Shown here: positions 52,215-60,617 of the stretch, piece after piece
How positions within the stretch are numbered: the stretch's first letter is position 1
How the letters are laid out: the number at the start of each line of letters is the position of its first letter
NCBI RefSeq assembly: GCF_000242255.2
Contig: NC_017033.1
Coordinates: forward strand, 2,801,110-2,865,109
Length of the DNA stretch: 64,000 nucleotides
DNA from: Frateuria aurantia DSM 6220
GTDB taxonomy: Bacteria > Pseudomonadota > Gammaproteobacteria > Xanthomonadales > Rhodanobacteraceae
Direction: 5' to 3'
Program-made: the position numbers and the translations under genes
The notes under the pieces: generated by a model
Told to the model about the DNA's origin: nothing
Database searches by the model: none
What the model saw: the letters and a program-made list of their open reading frames with translations, nothing else

Positions 52215-52534
52215 GGTTTGTCCTTGGCCGTTGCCGGCGTCTGCTGGCTGTACCAGTGGGCCAGCTGATCCAGTTCCGCCTCGCTGATCGGCCCGATCGC
52301 GGCACGCATCAGCGGAATCGCCCTGCGCCCGTCACGGTATTCACGCAAGGCCAGCCGCAGATAATCTTCGCGCTGGCCGGCCAGATTCGGCGCACCAGCC
52401 GCCTGCCCCATGCCGGCTTCACCGTGACAGGCCGCGCACAGCCCCAGCCGCGCCGGCCTGGGTCCGGCATCATTCTGGGCCATGATCTGGGCGGACCAGA
52501 GAAAAAGTCCGACGATAAGGATCCTGGATCGCAT
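52211..52534 (-). CDS. Small secreted class-I cytochrome c
   Basis: 107 residues. Signal peptide MRSRILIVGLFLWSAQIMAQ; one haem site C33-A-A-C36-H37 (CAACH); M75 in RAIPLM is the likely axial ligand. Resembles half of a cytochrome c4 or c553 electron carrier. Divergent from purC by 294 bp, a region with several short stems but no recognisable gene. Confidence 0.9.
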   Translation of the reverse strand: MRSRILIVGLFLWSAQIMAQNDAGPRPARLGLCAACHGEAGMGQAAGAPNLAGQREDYLRLALREYRDGRRAIPLMRAAIGPISEAELDQLAHWYSQQTPATAKDKP

Positions 52535-52792
52535 CGCACCAACTATGGGGTCTAAAAGGGGATGATTCTAGCCTGCGCGGACACCTCATGGCGCAGCCGG
52601 CGACGCGTTCCTGTCGCCGCCTCCGGCTTCGTGCCGCCGCACGCCCCGTCATCCCGCGACGGGAGGACGACAAGCATGCGCCAGACGAAACGCGAAGCGG
52701 ATGACGCCCCCGGCCTCGGAAAGGGTGCCAGCTCCCGCAGCGGGGCTGGCACCGTGCCGGCGGCGGCATGTCCATCCGGGACGGCCAAGGCC

Positions 52793-52798
52793 TATAAT
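52793..52798 (+). promoter_or_regulatory. Consensus -10 box of purC
   Basis: TATAAT is a perfect -10, predicted start near 52805, 24 bases before the purC GTG. The -35 position is weak. Confidence 0.6.
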
Positions 52799-52828
52799 CA
52801 GCGATTGTACGCCCTGCCGGAGCCTGCT

Positions 52829-53725
52829 GTGCCGACCACTCTTTCCCATTCGGACCTGCCCGGACTTGATCTGCTGCACAGCGGAAAAGTTCGTGATGTC
52901 TATGCCCTGGACGCCGACCGGCTGCTGATGGTCGCCACCGACCGCCTCTCGGCTTTTGACGTGATCCTGCCCGATCCGATCCCCGGCAAGGGTGAAATGC
53001 TGACCCAGATGTCGAATTTCTGGTTCGCCAAGACGGCCCATATCCTCCCCAATCATCTGCTGGACGTGCCGCTGGACGAGGTGCTGCCCTCGACGGTGGA
53101 TGCCATCCTGTACCGCCGTCGCAGCGTGGTGGCCCGTCGCCTGAAGCCGATTCCGGTGGAAGCCATCGTACGCGGTCATCTGATCGGAAGCGGCTGGAAG
53201 GACTATCAGGCCACCGGCACGCTGTGCGGTCTGCAACTGCCAGCCGGCCTGCGCCAGGCCGAACAGCTGCCGGAACCGATCTTCACGCCATCGAGCAAGG
53301 CCGCCGTCGGCGACCACGACGAGAACGTAAGCTTCGATGCCGTGGTCGCCGCGGTGGGTCCGGATCTGGCCGAACAGGTGCGGGCCGCGTCGCTGGCCAT
53401 CTATGCCTGGGCCGCCCGCTACGCCGCCGAGCGCGGCATCATCATCGCCGACACCAAGTTCGAATTCGGCACCGATGCCGATGGCAAGCTCTACATCATG
53501 GACGAGATGCTGACGCCGGACTCCTCGCGATTCTGGCCACAGGACGAATACCGGGTCGGCATCAGCCCGCCAAGCTACGACAAGCAGTTCGTCCGCGACT
53601 ATCTGGAAACGCTGGACTGGAACAAGACGGCTCCGGGCCCCCATGTGCCTGCCGAAATCATCGCCGGCACCTCGGCCAAATATGCCGAGGCCCTGCTGAA
53701 GCTCACCGGCATCCGGCTGGATTGA
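52829..53725 (+). CDS. purC: Phosphoribosylaminoimidazole-succinocarboxamide synthase
   Basis: SAICAR synthetase of purine biosynthesis. 298 residues from the GTG at 52829, preceded by CCGGAG 7 bases upstream; homologues begin here. Markers: [62 protein letters not shown]-like [18 protein letters not shown], and the substrate loop [13 protein letters not shown]. The upstream frame is open but unlike any protein. The downstream SMR gene starts 2 bp after its stop. Confidence 0.95.
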   Translation: MPTTLSHSDLPGLDLLHSGKVRDVYALDADRLLMVATDRLSAFDVILPDPIPGKGEMLTQMSNFWFAKTAHILPNHLLDVPLDEVLPSTVDAILYRRRSVVARRLKPIPVEAIVRGHLIGSGWKDYQATGTLCGLQLPAGLRQAEQLPEPIFTPSSKAAVGDHDENVSFDAVVAAVGPDLAEQVRAASLAIYAWAARYAAERGIIIADTKFEFGTDADGKLYIMDEMLTPDSSRFWPQDEYRVGISPPSYDKQFVRDYLETLDWNKTAPGPHVPAEIIAGTSAKYAEALLKLTGIRLD

Positions 53726-53727
53726 AC

Positions 53728-54066
53728 GTGGTCTTGCCCGCCTGGCTGGCACTGGCCATCGCCATTGCCGCCGAGGTCATCGGCACCAGCTGCCTCAAGG
53801 CATGCCAGGGCTTCACCCAGCCCTGGCCCAGTCTGGGAGCGGTGCTGGCCTACGCGCTGACCTTCTATTGCCTCAGCCTTGCCCTGAAGACCATTCCGAT
53901 CGGAGTGGCCTATGCCATCTGGTCAGGCGCAGGCACCATCCTGCTGGCCGTGATCGGCCTGCTGGTATTCCGGCAGAAACCCGACCTCGCCGCGCTGATC
54001 GGCATGAGTCTGATCATCGCCGGCGTACTGGTGATCCACTTGGGTTCACACTCCGAAACGTCCTGA
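53728..54066 (+). CDS. Small multidrug resistance (SMR) family transporter
   Basis: 112 residues, four membrane helices, starting with GTG at 53728 (a TTG at 53722 overlaps the purC stop). The essential Glu of the SMR family is E14 in AIAAEVIGTSCLK; IPIGVAYAIWSGAGTILLAV and the last helix follow EmrE/QacE. Proton-coupled exporter of small cations such as quaternary ammonium or guanidinium compounds. Its coupling to purC is unusual. Confidence 0.92.
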   Translation: MVLPAWLALAIAIAAEVIGTSCLKACQGFTQPWPSLGAVLAYALTFYCLSLALKTIPIGVAYAIWSGAGTILLAVIGLLVFRQKPDLAALIGMSLIIAGVLVIHLGSHSETS

Positions 54067-54125
54067 CGCTCCTGGGCTCAGACCAGGGCAGGCATCGAAA
54101 ACGCGCCGCCGGCGGCCACCCGGCA

Positions 54126-54314
54126 TCAATGATGCGGCGTCGATGGCGGGCCGGGATCATGACGGTGATGATGGTGCAGATAATCACCGGCCAACTTGAT
54201 CAGAGGCGCCGCGATCAGCATGGCGCCGCTGGCGAACACGCTCTGGGTCACCAGGTAGTGGTTGTTGAAGGTGGCGCTGAGGCGCTGGGTGGACTGGGAA
54301 AGAGACTTGAACAT
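54126..54314 (-). CDS. Small membrane protein with His-rich tail
   Basis: 62 residues, one central membrane helix (YLVTQSVFASGAMLIAAPLI) and a C-terminal tail ending YLHHHHRHDPGPPSTPHH. No known family. No strong Shine-Dalgarno. The A+T-rich upstream region and open frame make it plausible but unproven. Confidence 0.5.
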   Translation of the reverse strand: MFKSLSQSTQRLSATFNNHYLVTQSVFASGAMLIAAPLIKLAGDYLHHHHRHDPGPPSTPHH

Positions 54315-54715
54315 GGCGGCATCACTTAACGTGCCGCATATGATGAACTTACGGGTTTACTAAATCCAGTGAATTGTTTGAATCGCGTTAATTGACAGCA
54401 TCGATCGTTCAGCTTGGAAGCTCTGGTGTTCAGACTCGATCAGGTCACCTGGACGCAAAGCAACCATATTTGGCACCCAGTCCAGCCTTCTCCGCCTATG
54501 GCGATCCGACCCGGACCGCGAGCGCCCCGCCTTCCCCATCCCCGATCGGCCTGCCGCGCACAGTCCGGTCGCATGAAGATGCGTTGATCCGTATTTACTT
54601 CACGCTGCAATTCTGAAACATTTGAAGCGGGGCATGTGATCAACCCGGGGGGGGAGACACATGAAATCAGGGGAAACGAAGCGCCGTGTCCACGGCACTT
54701 CCAAGGGGAAAATCC
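54315..54715. other. 401-bp intergenic region with an eight-G tract
   Basis: Divergent space between the small His-tailed protein and the second TonB receptor. Promoter-like A+T-rich sequence at 54335-54400. A run of eight Gs at about 54647-54654 lies 62 bases before the receptor start. A 74-codon open frame at 54392 has no supporting features and was not accepted. Confidence 0.45.
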
Positions 54716-57604
54716 ATGAAGATGCAGAATCAGCGTCTGACGACAGCCGTACGCATTACCTTGTCGCTGGGCGCAATGGCCGCCAGCAGCCTTGTCCTGG
54801 CGCAGCAGGTTCCGGCCGGGAGCGAGCCGGCAGCGGCCAAGGCGCCGGCAAAACCGGCCAAGGCCCAAAAGAACGAAGCCAAGTCGATGCAGGCGGTACA
54901 GGTTACCGGATCGCTGATCAGACGTGTGGACACCGAAACGGCCAGCCCGGTAGTCAGCCTGGATGCCGGCGCGATTGCCAATACTGGCAAACCCACGCTG
55001 GGGCAGGTCTTGCAACAACTCTCCAGCGTATCCGGCAATGCCGCCAACACCTCCAACAACAGCAATGGCGGCGGCGGTGCCAGCCCGACCCTGGAAGGTG
55101 GCGATGGCGCCGCACGCATCTCCCTGCGCGGTTTGGGTACCAGCCGAACCCTGGTGCTGATCGACGGCCAGCGGATGGCCAATGCCGATCTGAACATGAT
55201 CCCTGAGAACATGATCCAGCGGGTCGACGTGCTGGCCGAAGGCGCTTCCACCGTCTATGGATCCGACGCCATCGGCGGGGTCGTCAATTTCATCCTGAAA
55301 AAGGACTACAAGGGCGCCGAAATCAGTGCCAATGGCGGTGTCTCGGGCCACAATGACGGCAACCGGAGGGGCTTCAGCCTGACCGCCGGCAACAGCGGCG
55401 ACAAGGGCAGCATCGTCTTTGGCCTGAACTACAACAAGTACGATCCGGTGCTGGCCAGTGCCCGCGGTTATTCCCGGCAGCAGCTTTATCTGTCCGATGG
55501 CGTGCCGACCCCTCAAGGTTCCAGCACCATTCCCACCGGGCGTATCCAGGTCGGCGCCGCACTGGCCGGTCGCTACGGATGTTCCGTCAACTCGTCCGGC
55601 GTCGGTTTGCTTACCTTGGCATCCGGCGACGGCAGCAGCCTGGATGACTACCGCTGCCGCACTTCGTCGGATGTCTACAACTACAACGCCTACAACTACA
55701 TCCAGACCTCGCAGGAGCGCCTCGGCAGCTTCCTGCTGGGCAACTACAAGATCACCGACAAGCTGAGCTTCTTCGGCGACGTGTTCTACACGCATACCTC
55801 TTCCAGCGGGCAGGATGCGCCGGCACCGACCGGCGTCGGAGACGGCTGGACACTCGCTGCCGACAATCCGTCCAATCCCTTCGGTCAGACCTTCAGCTCC
55901 GGCGCCGTGGCCGGGGATGCCAATTCCGGCTACGGTCTCAATACGCGACTGACCGGTCTGGGCTCGCGCCTGCATACTTTCAGTACTGACAATCTGCAGC
56001 TGAACACCGGTTTTCGAGGAGCCTATGGCGACAGCAGCTGGACCTGGGACGCGATGGTCGACTACGGCTATTCCAACCGTACCCAGCACAATTACAACGA
56101 AGTCAATATCGACAAGTTCCAGCAAGCCATCGACAGCGGCGTGAATATCTTCGACCAGGCCAACCCTTCGGTGGCCGCGGCCTTGCGCGCAGGTCTGGAT
56201 ACCCCGGTCTACAAGCTGGTGCAGGATATGAAGCAGGTCCAGTTCGACAGCACCGGCGAGCTGTGGGATCTGCCGGCCGGAGCCATCCAGCTGTCAGCCG
56301 GCGCCCTGTATCGCCAGCAATCCATGGTCTACAACGTCAGTCGGGATGCCATCCTCAATACCGCGACAAGCACCTGCTCGGTCCTGCAGGAAGCCTGCGG
56401 ATCGCCCGGTCGCGGCAGTTTCAATGTCAAGGAACTCTATGTCGAAAGCCTGATACCGCTGCTGTCCGAGATCCCCGGCGCCTACGCGCTGAATCTCGAC
56501 ATCGGCGTACGCAGCTCCCAATACAGCACGACCGGCACCACCACCAACAAGAAGATCGCCCTGGAATGGCGACCGATACCGGACCTGCTGGCGCGAGGCA
56601 CGATCTCGCAGGTATTCCGCGCCCCGAACCTGGATGAGCTCTATGACGGCCAGACCATCGCCGGCCCCAATCTCAACGATCCCTGCGTCGGACTGAGCGC
56701 CAGCCAGGTCGCCGCGCACCCCAAGGCCTGTGCCGGCGTGCCGGCCGGCTGGAGCGGCAATCCCAATATCCAGGTCGGCGCCTTCTATTCCGGCTCCAAG
56801 GCGGTGGGAGGTGATCTGAAACCCGAGCATGGCAAGTCCATCGATCTGGGCCTGGTCTACGATCCCAGCTGGCTGCCCGGCATGTCGGCCTCAGTGGATT
56901 TCTGGCATATCTATCTGAGCAACCTGCTGACCGCGATCACCGCCCAGACGGTCGCCAACTCCTGTTTCAGCAACGAAAGCAGCCCCTACTGCAGCTATAT
57001 CCACCGCTACGATGCCAGCAGCAAACAGGCCGGCAACATCTACTACATCAATACCCCGGTGGTGAATCTGGGCAACCTCGATACTTCAGGTATCGACTAC
57101 GCAATGAACTACCGGATTCCGCATTTCAATCTGGGGGGCTTCAACCCGGGCAATTTCACCGCCTCGCTCAACGCCACCTATACCGCCAGCTACAAGAACG
57201 ATGCCACTCCCGGCATGGCTGGCTCGGGCACCGTCAACTATGCCGGGACCTACACCCAGCAGTTCGGCAATATCGCCCGCTGGCGCTCCAGCCTGACCTT
57301 GAACTGGACCCGCGGCAACTGGAGCGCCCAGTGGCAGAGCCGCTACATCAACCATGCCACCAATCTCGATGCCGACTCCGTCACCGGTGCCAGTGCGCCG
57401 CTGGCCTCGATTCTGTACAACTCGATTCAACTGGGCTACGAGGTCAAACCCATCCATACCCGCTTCGATATCGGCATCGACAATCTGAGCAACAAGATAC
57501 CGCCACTGGTATATCAGAACAGTGCCGACTACAACGTCGACACCTCGACCTATGACACCTTGGGCCGCTATTTCTGGGCCCGTGCCACGATGAAGTTCCT
57601 GTAA
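54716..57604 (+). CDS. TonB-dependent outer-membrane receptor, large type
   Basis: 962 residues from ATG 54716 with AAGGGGAA in front. Signal peptide ends about SSLVLA/QQ. An Ala/Lys-rich spacer leads to QAVQVTGSLIRR, then plug blocks GQVLQQLSSVSG, ISLRGLGTSRTLVLIDGQRM and IQRVDVLAEGASTVYGSDA. The barrel has many Tyr/Asn-rich strands (YNYNAYNYIQTS) and ends with ...MKFL, an aromatic-type finish. The long form with RIVDTET-like N-terminus is common in Xanthomonadales and Caulobacterales for plant- or sugar-derived ligands. It directly precedes a TPR-sulfotransferase, a recurrent pair in these groups. Confidence 0.93.
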   Translation: MKMQNQRLTTAVRITLSLGAMAASSLVLAQQVPAGSEPAAAKAPAKPAKAQKNEAKSMQAVQVTGSLIRRVDTETASPVVSLDAGAIANTGKPTLGQVLQQLSSVSGNAANTSNNSNGGGGASPTLEGGDGAARISLRGLGTSRTLVLIDGQRMANADLNMIPENMIQRVDVLAEGASTVYGSDAIGGVVNFILKKDYKGAEISANGGVSGHNDGNRRGFSLTAGNSGDKGSIVFGLNYNKYDPVLASARGYSRQQLYLSDGVPTPQGSSTIPTGRIQVGAALAGRYGCSVNSSGVGLLTLASGDGSSLDDYRCRTSSDVYNYNAYNYIQTSQERLGSFLLGNYKITDKLSFFGDVFYTHTSSSGQDAPAPTGVGDGWTLAADNPSNPFGQTFSSGAVAGDANSGYGLNTRLTGLGSRLHTFSTDNLQLNTGFRGAYGDSSWTWDAMVDYGYSNRTQHNYNEVNIDKFQQAIDSGVNIFDQANPSVAAALRAGLDTPVYKLVQDMKQVQFDSTGELWDLPAGAIQLSAGALYRQQSMVYNVSRDAILNTATSTCSVLQEACGSPGRGSFNVKELYVESLIPLLSEIPGAYALNLDIGVRSSQYSTTGTTTNKKIALEWRPIPDLLARGTISQVFRAPNLDELYDGQTIAGPNLNDPCVGLSASQVAAHPKACAGVPAGWSGNPNIQVGAFYSGSKAVGGDLKPEHGKSIDLGLVYDPSWLPGMSASVDFWHIYLSNLLTAITAQTVANSCFSNESSPYCSYIHRYDASSKQAGNIYYINTPVVNLGNLDTSGIDYAMNYRIPHFNLGGFNPGNFTASLNATYTASYKNDATPGMAGSGTVNYAGTYTQQFGNIARWRSSLTLNWTRGNWSAQWQSRYINHATNLDADSVTGASAPLASILYNSIQLGYEVKPIHTRFDIGIDNLSNKIPPLVYQNSADYNVDTSTYDTLGRYFWARATMKFL

Positions 57605-57623
57605 AGACCGAGGTCGGCATCAC

Positions 57624-57656
57624 AAGACCGGGGCAGCCATGGCTTGCCCCGGTCTT
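57624..57656 (+). terminator. Hairpin terminator after the TonB receptor gene
   Basis: AAGACCGGGGCA, loop of 9, and its exact 12-base complement, followed by TCCGTTTC. It lies 20 bp past the receptor stop and 28 bp before the sulfotransferase gene, so it may only partly separate them. Confidence 0.75.
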
Positions 57657-57683
57657 TCCGTTTCATCGACGAGCAAGTGCACC

Positions 57684-59555
57684 ATGATGGATGCTTTATC
57701 CGAAATCCGGGAACGACTGATTGCCGACATGTTCCAGGCCTACGAGGCCCGGGCCATGAGTACCGTGATCGAGCTGGGTAGCCATGCACGGCAAAAGGGT
57801 CTGGCCAGCGAGCGCTCGGAGTGGCTTCTGGCCGTGGCCCAGCAAAGTCTGGGCAGGCTGGACGAGGCCAAGACCAGTTTCCGCCAGCTGGTCTTGCGCT
57901 GGCCCGGTCGTGCCAGCCACTGGAACAACCTGGGTGTGGTGGCTCGCCAGACAGGCGATGACAGTGGCGCAGAGGAGGCTTTCATACGTGCCCTGCAACT
58001 GCTGCCCGATGACTGGGAGCTGCACTACAATCTTGGCCTGCTGTATCTGCAGCAACGGCGACTGCTGGACGCCCGCAAGCATCTGCTGCTGGCCAGCGAT
58101 GCCGCACAAGGCGATATCGAAGTCCGGCTGCAGGCCGCCCATGCCTGCCACTTGAGCGGAGATACCGCCCAGCAAACCCGTCTGCTGGGCGATGCCGAAG
58201 CATGGCCGCCATTGGCCGTGGAGCCGGCCCTGCTGCTGGCCTCGATGCTGGGCGCCCAGGGCCGCCAGACGGCAGCGCTTGCCACTCTGGACAAGGCCAT
58301 GCAGCAGGAGCCCGATGCTCACGGGTCGAACTGGCTTCGACTGCTGATCCAGCGCGCGGCGCTGCTCGAACGTGGCAATGCCATGACGCCGGCCCGCCAT
58401 CATCTGCAGCAGATCCGCAGCATCCACGAGATGAGCATCCAGCCATTCACATCGGCACTGGAACTCGAGCTGGCCCAGCTGGAAGCCGCCATGGCCGTGC
58501 GCGACCAGGACTGGCCGGGCGCCATCCTTCATTACCGGAAGGCGGCCGGACTCGAACAGGACCCTGCCGCGCTCGCCTCGATCCGGTTCGGTCTGGCACG
58601 TGCCCTTGATCGTCTGGGGCAGACCAGGGAAGCACTGGTCGAGGCCAGGCAGGCCCACGTCGCCCAGGCGGAATTGGCTGCCGCGCTGGTACCCGACCTG
58701 CTGCAACCCGGCGCCTCTCCCTTGCTGCTGGCCCATGACCGGACCGCCAGCGAAGATTTTCGCCAATGGCGCCCCGCCCCTCCTGCCGTACAGGCCAGCC
58801 CGGTCTTCATCGTCGGCTTTCCGCGCTCGGGTACCACCTTGCTGGAACAGATGCTGGATGCCCATCCCGACTACCAGTCCATGGACGAGCAACCCTTCAT
58901 CCATGAGCTGAGCGTCCGGATGACCGCCGTGGGCCAACCCTATCCCGAGGCACTGGGAGATATGACGGCGGAAGATATCCAGCAACTGCGGGCCGTCTAC
59001 TGGTCGCTGGTCGGTGGTTGCGCCCGACTCGGGAGCAGGCAGCGACTGGTGGACAAGAATCCGCTGAACATGCTGGCCCTGCCTATGATCATGCGGCTGT
59101 TCCCTGATGCCCGTATCGTCCTCTGCCTGCGCCATCCGCTGGATGTCTTGCTGAGCTGCTATCTGCAGAGCTTCCGTTCACCGGCCTTCATGCTGATGTG
59201 TTCGGACATCCGGCGTCTGGCAAACGCGTACCGGCAGGCATTTGAGCAATGGCACGATCAGCTGGCGGTATTCACTCCACGGGTCATGAACTGGCGCTAT
59301 GAAACCGTGATCCGCGATTTTCCGGGCCAATGCCAGGCCCTGGCCGATTTTCTGCAGATGAGCGATGCCTCGCCACTGGCCGATTTCGCCGACCATGCGC
59401 AGCGCAAAGGCTTTATCAGCACCCCGAGCTATGCCCAGGTGACGGAAGGCATCTACCAGCGCGGCATCGGTCGCTGGCAAGCTTGCCGCGAGCTGTTCGA
59501 GCCGGTGATCGAGGAACTGGCGCCGCTGATGAGACGCCTGGGCTACAGCTTCTGA
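57684..59555 (+). CDS. TPR-containing sulfotransferase family protein
   Basis: 623 residues from ATG 57684. N-terminal half: a row of tetratricopeptide repeats (residues about 20-175, for example WNNLGVVARQTGDDSGAEEAF, LHYNLGLLYLQQRRLLDARK). C-terminal half: sulfotransferase domain with the PAPS 5'-phosphosulfate loop VFIVGFPRSGTTLLEQML (about 373-390) and the 3'-phosphate region RIVLCLRHPLDVLLSC. Cytoplasmic, would transfer sulfate from PAPS to an unknown acceptor. It lies right behind a TonB receptor, as in many Xanthomonadales genomes. Confidence 0.88.
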   Translation: MMDALSEIRERLIADMFQAYEARAMSTVIELGSHARQKGLASERSEWLLAVAQQSLGRLDEAKTSFRQLVLRWPGRASHWNNLGVVARQTGDDSGAEEAFIRALQLLPDDWELHYNLGLLYLQQRRLLDARKHLLLASDAAQGDIEVRLQAAHACHLSGDTAQQTRLLGDAEAWPPLAVEPALLLASMLGAQGRQTAALATLDKAMQQEPDAHGSNWLRLLIQRAALLERGNAMTPARHHLQQIRSIHEMSIQPFTSALELELAQLEAAMAVRDQDWPGAILHYRKAAGLEQDPAALASIRFGLARALDRLGQTREALVEARQAHVAQAELAAALVPDLLQPGASPLLLAHDRTASEDFRQWRPAPPAVQASPVFIVGFPRSGTTLLEQMLDAHPDYQSMDEQPFIHELSVRMTAVGQPYPEALGDMTAEDIQQLRAVYWSLVGGCARLGSRQRLVDKNPLNMLALPMIMRLFPDARIVLCLRHPLDVLLSCYLQSFRSPAFMLMCSDIRRLANAYRQAFEQWHDQLAVFTPRVMNWRYETVIRDFPGQCQALADFLQMSDASPLADFADHAQRKGFISTPSYAQVTEGIYQRGIGRWQACRELFEPVIEELAPLMRRLGYSF

Positions 59556-60613
59556 TCCGGCAGAGGCAGCCACACGCGCTGCCCCTGCCGGGGCAGCACG
59601 AAGTTCACGCCCAGATCATTGCCCTGCCGCAGCTCGTCCCGGATCAGACGCCGCGTATCGTGGTCCAGGCGCAGATCCGGCTTGATATGACCGATCACCA
59701 CGGTCAGACCCGCCAGCGGCCGCGGACCACCGACCTCCCCCGCCAGCCGGTGCAACTCGCTCAGCAGCCAGCGAGGTGTCAGATGGCCGTAGAGATGCTG
59801 GTCATCCACGCCATCGGGATAGGAGACTTCGATCACCATGCCGGTCAGCCGCCGCTCCCGCACCAGGGGCGCCAGGGCGGCCCAAATCCGCGCCAGACAC
59901 TGGCTGGCCTGCGGCTGATCGGGACCGGTGTCCCCAAAATAGGCAAAGGCAGCCGGTCCTCGGCGCAGCAACAGCATCGATGATCGCATCCGGTCATGCT
60001 GCAGCTCGAAAATCTGCCCCTGCAGCTCGCTGCCGGCCACGGCAAACGTGGTGCCGGGCAGGTGCGGCTGAAAACGGTAGCGCGCGAGTGCCGGCGGCGT
60101 ACCGCGATCGGCAAAGTTCGGCCAGGCCGACCAGTTGAAGTAATGGCGGCTCAAGGCATCCAGGGTCACCGGCAGGCCATAGATCGGCTTGGCAAGGTCA
60201 TCAGTGGAAGCAATCACCAGTCCGGCCACATGATCCAGATGCGGATGGCTGATAAACCACCCACTGATGCCTTCCCTGAACAGCAGGCCCTGACGGGTCC
60301 AGCCCCGGGTCGCCGGCCATGGAAAATCATCAAACGCGTGCTGTTTCAGCCCGGCGGCAATCCCGGGCAATACCGTGCCGGCATCCAGGCCCAGATAATG
60401 TCGATCGCCCGGTGCACGCAGCAGCCAGGCGCTGAGGTCGCCATCGGTCAGCCCACCGGCCACGCCCAGCGCGATCAACTCGAAGCCCTGCTTCGCTGTC
60501 GACATCGGTGCCGCCGATACCGGCAGGCACAAGGCCAGCAGCAGCGCCGGCAACCATCGACGATGACGAGGGCCTGCATGATCTGCGGCCGACTGCCTGA
60601 AAAACCTCGTCAT
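59543..60613 (-). CDS. Secreted class-II 3',5'-cyclic-nucleotide phosphodiesterase (metallo-beta-lactamase fold)
   Basis: 356 residues from ATG 60613 (AAAGGAG about 9 bases upstream). Basic N-terminus then helix LPALLLALCLPVSAA gives a signal peptide. The metal motif HPHLDHVAGLVIAS (H123, H125, D127, H128) matches the PDEase_II pattern except its last position; GDTGPDQP and GHIKPD give further ligands. Class-II enzymes hydrolyse cAMP. Overlaps the sulfotransferase stop by 13 bp in opposite direction. It begins 4 bp after the permease gene ends. Confidence 0.83.
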   Translation of the reverse strand: MTRFFRQSAADHAGPRHRRWLPALLLALCLPVSAAPMSTAKQGFELIALGVAGGLTDGDLSAWLLRAPGDRHYLGLDAGTVLPGIAAGLKQHAFDDFPWPATRGWTRQGLLFREGISGWFISHPHLDHVAGLVIASTDDLAKPIYGLPVTLDALSRHYFNWSAWPNFADRGTPPALARYRFQPHLPGTTFAVAGSELQGQIFELQHDRMRSSMLLLRRGPAAFAYFGDTGPDQPQASQCLARIWAALAPLVRERRLTGMVIEVSYPDGVDDQHLYGHLTPRWLLSELHRLAGEVGGPRPLAGLTVVIGHIKPDLRLDHDTRRLIRDELRQGNDLGVNFVLPRQGQRVWLPLPDQKL

Positions 60614-60617
60614 CTCA

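Noticed and set aside
54392-54616. 74-codon open frame before the second TonB receptor
   Set aside because: No Shine-Dalgarno or recognisable features; lies in a promoter region.
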